Source: Sphingomonadaceae bacterium
GTDB lineage: Bacteria; Pseudomonadota; Alphaproteobacteria; Sphingomonadales; Sphingomonadaceae
Assembly: GCA_030147805.1 (NCBI GenBank)
Contig: JASBUR010000040.1
Location: 1 to 64,000 of the forward strand
Length of the DNA stretch: 64,000 bases
Direction of reading: 5' to 3'
Positions 60,898 through 64,000 of the stretch are shown piece after piece (within the stretch, counting starts at the first letter, position 1; every line of letters begins with the position of its first letter). A program made the position numbers and the translations under genes. The notes beneath the pieces were generated by a model. It was given only the letters and a program-made list of their open reading frames with translations. It was not told the origin of the DNA and searched no databases.

Positions 60898-61514
60898 TTG
60901 GCCAGCTCCGCCGTCACGTCCTCGGCCGACGCCCCCTGCGACAGGAAGCTGATCGGCTGGCCTTGCGGATCAAAGAGATAGGCGATCGCCGAATGGTCCA
61001 TCAGATAGGCGTCGCCGGTGCCGGCGCCTTTCTGAGCATAAACTCGGTAGGCCTTGAGCGCGGCGTCGACCTCGGCCTGCGTGCCCGTCAGCCCGACGAA
61101 CTTCGGGTGGAAGGCGGCGGTGAAGGCCTTGACGACGGCGGGCGTGTCGCGCGCCGGATCGATGGTGACGAAGATCGGCTGCACGGTGGCGGCGCGCGCC
61201 GGATCGGCCGCCTCGAAGGCGCGATAGCCCTGCGCGAGCCGCTGCATGTCGGTCGGGCAGACGTCGGGGCAGAAGGTGTAGCCGAAGTAGATCAGCTGCC
61301 ATTTGCCGGCGAAATCGCGGTCGGTGACCCGCCGGCCGTCGCCGTCGACGAGCGCGAACGGCCCGCCGATCGCGGCGCCTTCGAGCGGCGGCCGTTCGCC
61401 GCTGCCCGCCCCCTGCGCGCGGTAGAGCAGCGCCGCCGCGGCGGCGCACAGCAGCAGGAGCGCGCCGGCGATGAGCGCGAAAGGGATGCGGCGGGAGGGC
61501 GCGGGGCTGTTCAT
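60885..61514 (-). CDS. SCO1/SenC family copper chaperone
   Basis: A 209-aa protein with a TM anchor ([24 protein letters not shown]) and a periplasmic thioredoxin-like domain. The copper site is [17 protein letters not shown] (CxxxC) near 80 and the late His in [16 protein letters not shown]. It matures the CuA site of cytochrome oxidase or acts in thiol chemistry. The cox genes are not nearby in this window. Confidence 0.93.
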   Translation of the reverse strand: MNSPAPSRRIPFALIAGALLLLCAAAAALLYRAQGAGSGERPPLEGAAIGGPFALVDGDGRRVTDRDFAGKWQLIYFGYTFCPDVCPTDMQRLAQGYRAFEAADPARAATVQPIFVTIDPARDTPAVVKAFTAAFHPKFVGLTGTQAEVDAALKAYRVYAQKGAGTGDAYLMDHSAIAYLFDPQGQPISFLSQGASAEDVTAELAKWVR

Positions 61515-61576
61515 GGCGCTCCCTATCTATGCTAGACGGGGGATAAATCCAGCAGATGCACCGGGGGTCAGTTTCG

Positions 61577-62263
61577 ATGTCGAAGATGCGTGCCGTGACG
61601 ATGGCGATGATGCTGGGCGCTTTCGCCGCACCTCTGGCCGCCCCCGCGGCGGCGCAATCCACGGCGCCCGGCAAGGGCTTCGGTTCGGACAGCTACCGCT
61701 TCTTCAAGGCGGTGCGCGAGAAGGACGGTCCGGCGGCGCAGGCGCTGATGACGCAGCCGGGGTCGACGCTCGTCAACCAGCGCGACTATGACAGCGGCGA
61801 GACCGCGCTGCTGATCGTCACGCGCCGGCGCGACAGCGGCTGGATGAGCCTGCTGATCAACCGCGGTGCCGACGTCGACACCAAGGACCGCTCGGGCTAC
61901 ACGCCGCTGATCGCCGCCGCCGAGCTCGGCTTCGCCGACGGCGTGCAGATCCTGCTGGCGCGCAAGGCCAACCCCAATCTCAGCAACGGCCAGGGCGAAA
62001 CCGCGCTGATCAAGGCGGTGCAGAAGCGCGACGCCAACAGCGTGCGCGCGCTGCTCGCCGCGGGCGCCGACCCCGACATCGTCGACAATCTCGGCACGTC
62101 GGCGCGCGACTATGCCGAGCAGGATCGCCGCGCCGGGCTGATCCAGCGGATGATCGCCGACCGCGACGCGAAGCGGAAGGCGCCCGACGCCGCCGCGACG
62201 GTGACGGGGCTGGTGCCGGTCACGGGATCGATGCCGGTGGCGGGGCCGACGAAGCCGAACTGA
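61577..62263 (+). CDS. ankyrin repeat protein, exported
   Basis: A 228-aa protein with a signal peptide (to about AAPAAAQS), then ankyrin-like repeats: GETALLIVTRRRDSGWMSLLINRGADVDTKDRSGYTPLIAAAELGFADGVQILLARKANPNLSNGQGETALIKAVQKRDANSVRALLAAGADPDIVDN, with three to four units. They serve protein contact in the periplasm. The C-terminal tail is disordered (APDAAATVTGLVPVTGSMPVAGP). ATG 61577 gives the signal peptide; an ATG seven codons upstream is possible. Confidence 0.85.
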   Translation: MSKMRAVTMAMMLGAFAAPLAAPAAAQSTAPGKGFGSDSYRFFKAVREKDGPAAQALMTQPGSTLVNQRDYDSGETALLIVTRRRDSGWMSLLINRGADVDTKDRSGYTPLIAAAELGFADGVQILLARKANPNLSNGQGETALIKAVQKRDANSVRALLAAGADPDIVDNLGTSARDYAEQDRRAGLIQRMIADRDAKRKAPDAAATVTGLVPVTGSMPVAGPTKPN

Positions 62264-62274
62264 GAGACGAGCCG

Positions 62275-62298
62275 CTCTCCCGAAAGCACGCGGGAGAG
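62275..62298. terminator. hairpin between convergent ankyrin and msrB genes
   Basis: CTCTCCCG (62275-62282) pairs with CGGGAGAG (62291-62298) around AAAGCACG. It sits in the 49-bp gap of two convergent genes and resembles the GGGAGAGG repeats seen near 120 and 8914. No U-tract, so a terminator function for both strands is likely but unproven. Confidence 0.5.
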
Positions 62299-62312
62299 GG
62301 ATCGAGAATCCC

Positions 62313-62711
62313 CTATGGCTTCGGCTCGAACCCCAGCGATGCCGAGTTCATGCAGTAGCGCAGGCCGCCGGCCTCGCGCGGGCCGTCGGGGAAGACGTGG
62401 CCGAGATGGCCATCGCAGGCGGCGCAGCGCACCTCGGTGCGCGTCATCCCGAACTTGCGATCGACATGCTCGTCGACCGCGCTGGCGTCGAGCGGCCGGG
62501 TGAAGCTCGGCCAGCCGCTGCCCGACTCATATTTGGCGTCGCTGGCGAACAGCTTCTGGCCGCAGCCGGCGCAGGTGAAGATGCCCTCGCCATGCTCGTC
62601 GAGCAGCGCGCCGGTGAAGGCGCGCTCGGTGCCATGCTCGCGCAGCACATGATATTGCTCGGGGGTCAGCTCGGCGCGCCACTCGGCGTCGCTCTTCTCG
62701 ATCTTCGGCAT
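62313..62711 (-). CDS. msrB: peptide-methionine (R)-S-oxide reductase
   Basis: A 132-aa enzyme reducing methionine-R-sulfoxide. It has [23 protein letters not shown], two zinc CxxC pairs (CAGCGQK and [10 protein letters not shown]), [13 protein letters not shown] and the late catalytic cysteine in [13 protein letters not shown]. It is a single-domain MsrB of normal size. Confidence 0.96.
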   Translation of the reverse strand: MPKIEKSDAEWRAELTPEQYHVLREHGTERAFTGALLDEHGEGIFTCAGCGQKLFASDAKYESGSGWPSFTRPLDASAVDEHVDRKFGMTRTEVRCAACDGHLGHVFPDGPREAGGLRYCMNSASLGFEPKP

Positions 62712-62730
62712 CGATGGCTCCTTCAGCGGC

Positions 62731-63279
62731 CTACAGGCCGATAACGCGCACGCGCGGCCAGCGGGCCGGCCAGTTCTTCGACGTCATGCGCGCGCGATAG
62801 AATGTCATCATGCGCGCGTCGGCGAACACCGGGCGCGACACCATCGCGAACAGGTCGTCGAGGCCGTGCGGCGCGACGATCTCGATATGGGTATCGCGCA
62901 TCCTGACGCCAACCGCGGTGGGCGTCTCGGCGAAGTGGCGCAGGCCGTCCGCGGTGTCGCGATACGGCGGCAGACCGGTCTTGCGATGCATGCGCGCCTG
63001 GTTGCGCACCTCCCAGGGTAGGCCGGGCATGAGCTGCGCGAGCGCCGTCTCGGCGGCGTCCTCGCGCGCGCGCGACACGTCGCCGGCGTCGAAGAACAGC
63101 ACGTCGACGTCGGCCCAGTCGGTGGCGACCGGGCCGCCGTGGAGCGTGTCCCAGACCGCGCTGCGGATCGTGCCGGCGGCGATCCAGGCATCGGGAAGGC
63201 CGACGCGTTCGACCGCGCGCAGCATGTCGACGAGGATCGGGGTGCCGGCGACGATCGCGCGCAGCCGCGCCTCGCTCAC
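62731..63279 (-). CDS. nucleotidyltransferase family protein (DUF925/NTP_transf_6)
   Basis: A 182-aa protein of the COG3575 group. The nucleotidyltransferase pattern is visible: [35 protein letters not shown] near 30-70, with G-S-like and D-x-D-like elements, then [28 protein letters not shown]. Its nucleotide and acceptor are unknown. It follows the transporter on the same strand with a 7-bp gap. Confidence 0.85.
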   Translation of the reverse strand: MSEARLRAIVAGTPILVDMLRAVERVGLPDAWIAAGTIRSAVWDTLHGGPVATDWADVDVLFFDAGDVSRAREDAAETALAQLMPGLPWEVRNQARMHRKTGLPPYRDTADGLRHFAETPTAVGVRMRDTHIEIVAPHGLDDLFAMVSRPVFADARMMTFYRARMTSKNWPARWPRVRVIGL

Positions 63280-63286
63280 GCCGGGC

Positions 63287-63922
63287 TCATTCGGCGGCAG
63301 CCTTGGCGTCGAGGCGGCGTCCGACCCACACCGCCAGATAGATCAGCGGCGGGACCAGCACCGCCGACAGAACCACTTTCGCCAGCGCCTGGCCGACGAG
63401 CAGCGTGGCGATCGGGAAGACGCCGTAGAAGGCGATGGTGATGAACAGCAGCGTGTCGACGATCTGCGAAAGGATCGAGGCGACCGCGGCGCGCAGCCAC
63501 AGCAGCCGCCCGGCCCCGGCGCGAAGCCGGCTGAAGATCGCGACGTTCAAGGTCTGCGAGATGCCGTAGGCGATGATCCCGGCGAGCATCAGCCGCGGGC
63601 TTTGCCCCATCACCATCTGGAAGGAGGAGAGGCGCGCCGGGTCCATCTCGGGCGCCGGCGGTACCGCGAGGACCACGAGGATCAGCAGCATCGACACGAT
63701 CAGCGGCACGAAGCCGAAGCGCACCAGCCGGTTGGCGGTGTCGCGGCCGTGCAGCTCGGCGACGGCGCTCGACAGGACGACGAGCATCAGGAAGGCGAAG
63801 ATCCCCGCCTCGACCGCCAGCCCGGCGCCGAGCGCCACCTGCTTGTTGCCGAGCACGCCGGCGATGCAGGTCATGCCGCCGTAGAGCACCGAATAGACGA
63901 AGAGCGAGCGCGAGAGGTTCAT
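63287..63922 (-). CDS. queuosine precursor transporter (YhhQ/VUT family)
   Basis: A 211-aa membrane protein with six hydrophobic segments. The N-terminus LYGGMTCIAGVLGNKQVALG and VASILSQIVDTLLFITIAFYGVFPIATLLVGQALAKVVLSAVLVP near 145-190 follow the YhhQ/VUT pattern (queuine or preQ0 uptake). It would feed the tRNA queuosine pathway; no tgt or que genes are in the window. Confidence 0.9.
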   Translation of the reverse strand: MNLSRSLFVYSVLYGGMTCIAGVLGNKQVALGAGLAVEAGIFAFLMLVVLSSAVAELHGRDTANRLVRFGFVPLIVSMLLILVVLAVPPAPEMDPARLSSFQMVMGQSPRLMLAGIIAYGISQTLNVAIFSRLRAGAGRLLWLRAAVASILSQIVDTLLFITIAFYGVFPIATLLVGQALAKVVLSAVLVPPLIYLAVWVGRRLDAKAAAE

Positions 63923-63931
63923 GCGCGAGGC

Positions 63932-64000
63932 TTAGCCGAGCGGCTGGCGGGCGAGAAGCAGGAAGCGGCCGAGCAGCAGCCCCGACGACAGCAGGCTGGC
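63932..64000 (-). CDS. C-terminal end of an unidentified gene
   Basis: The window cuts a minus-strand reading frame whose last 22 codons end in LLLARQPLG and a TAA stop at 63932-63934. It lies 9 bp before the YhhQ-type start, so it is probably cotranscribed. The fragment is too short to identify. Confidence 0.4.
   Translation of the reverse strand, partial: ASLLSSGLLLGRFLLLARQPLG

Overview
The window is about 64 kb of very GC-rich DNA from an alphaproteobacterial chromosome, most likely a member of the Sphingomonadales (Sphingomonas or a close relative). This rests on the gene order hemE-hemJ-rho / mnmE-mnmG-rsmG-parA-parB / holA-lptE-leuS, on alphaproteobacterial families (DUF6489, DUF2244, DUF1491, MmcB, ActS/ActR) and on sphingomonad-like intergenic palindromes (CGTCATCCCCGCGAAGG type). 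There are no phage, transposase or CRISPR genes. It looks like core chromosome with small accessory insertions.

Layout. 0.2-8.8 kb: rRNA methyltransferase rsmB, a small GFA protein, rpe, a heparinase-like protein, an O-GlcNAcase-like GH84 hydrolase, purH, a GNAT and a LysE exporter. 8.9-14.2 kb: a sirtuin, glutathione transferase, dapB, nth, small secreted or membrane proteins of unknown function, two kinds of intergenic palindromic repeat, and tRNA-Arg(CCG). 14.3-24.1 kb: a signalling stretch with a 7TMR-DISM sensor kinase, a CHASE3 sensor kinase with a CheY-like regulator and a receiver-kinase hybrid, then a LuxR-LuxI quorum-sensing pair with a FixJ-type regulator. 24.3-26.8 kb: a lipoprotein and the molybdate importer modABC. 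26.8-29.7 kb: an operon of type III polyketide synthase, methyltransferase and FAD oxidoreductase, probably for a lipidic aromatic compound. 29.8-41 kb: leuS-lptE-holA facing parB-parA-rsmG-mnmG-mnmE, with three near-perfect parS sites. 41-45 kb: accessory enzymes and a TerC-type membrane protein. 45.1-48.0 kb: rho, hemJ, hemE.

The 287-bp gap between hemE and the divergent ppsR (48009-48295) has the marks of the chromosomal replication origin: two perfect DnaA boxes, degenerate boxes, an AT-rich stretch, and three GANTC (CcrM-type) sites within 24 bp, two of them in the arms of an inverted repeat. To its right lies the run ppsR-maf-aroE-coaE-dnaQ, then hpf and ptsN, a PilZ protein, a thioesterase, DUF1491, a SleB-type hydrolase, mmcB, the redox regulatory pair ActR/ActS, a bifunctional penicillin-binding protein, a metallopeptidase-like protein, YcgN, an SCO protein, an ankyrin protein, msrB, a nucleotidyltransferase and a YhhQ-type queuosine precursor transporter. 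Origin, partition sites, partition proteins and DNA polymerase subunits thus lie within about 25 kb.

Most genes are packed in operons with 4-bp overlaps (ATGA, GTGA, TTGA). Several true starts are GTG or TTG. Family assignments were made by reading motifs, not by database search.
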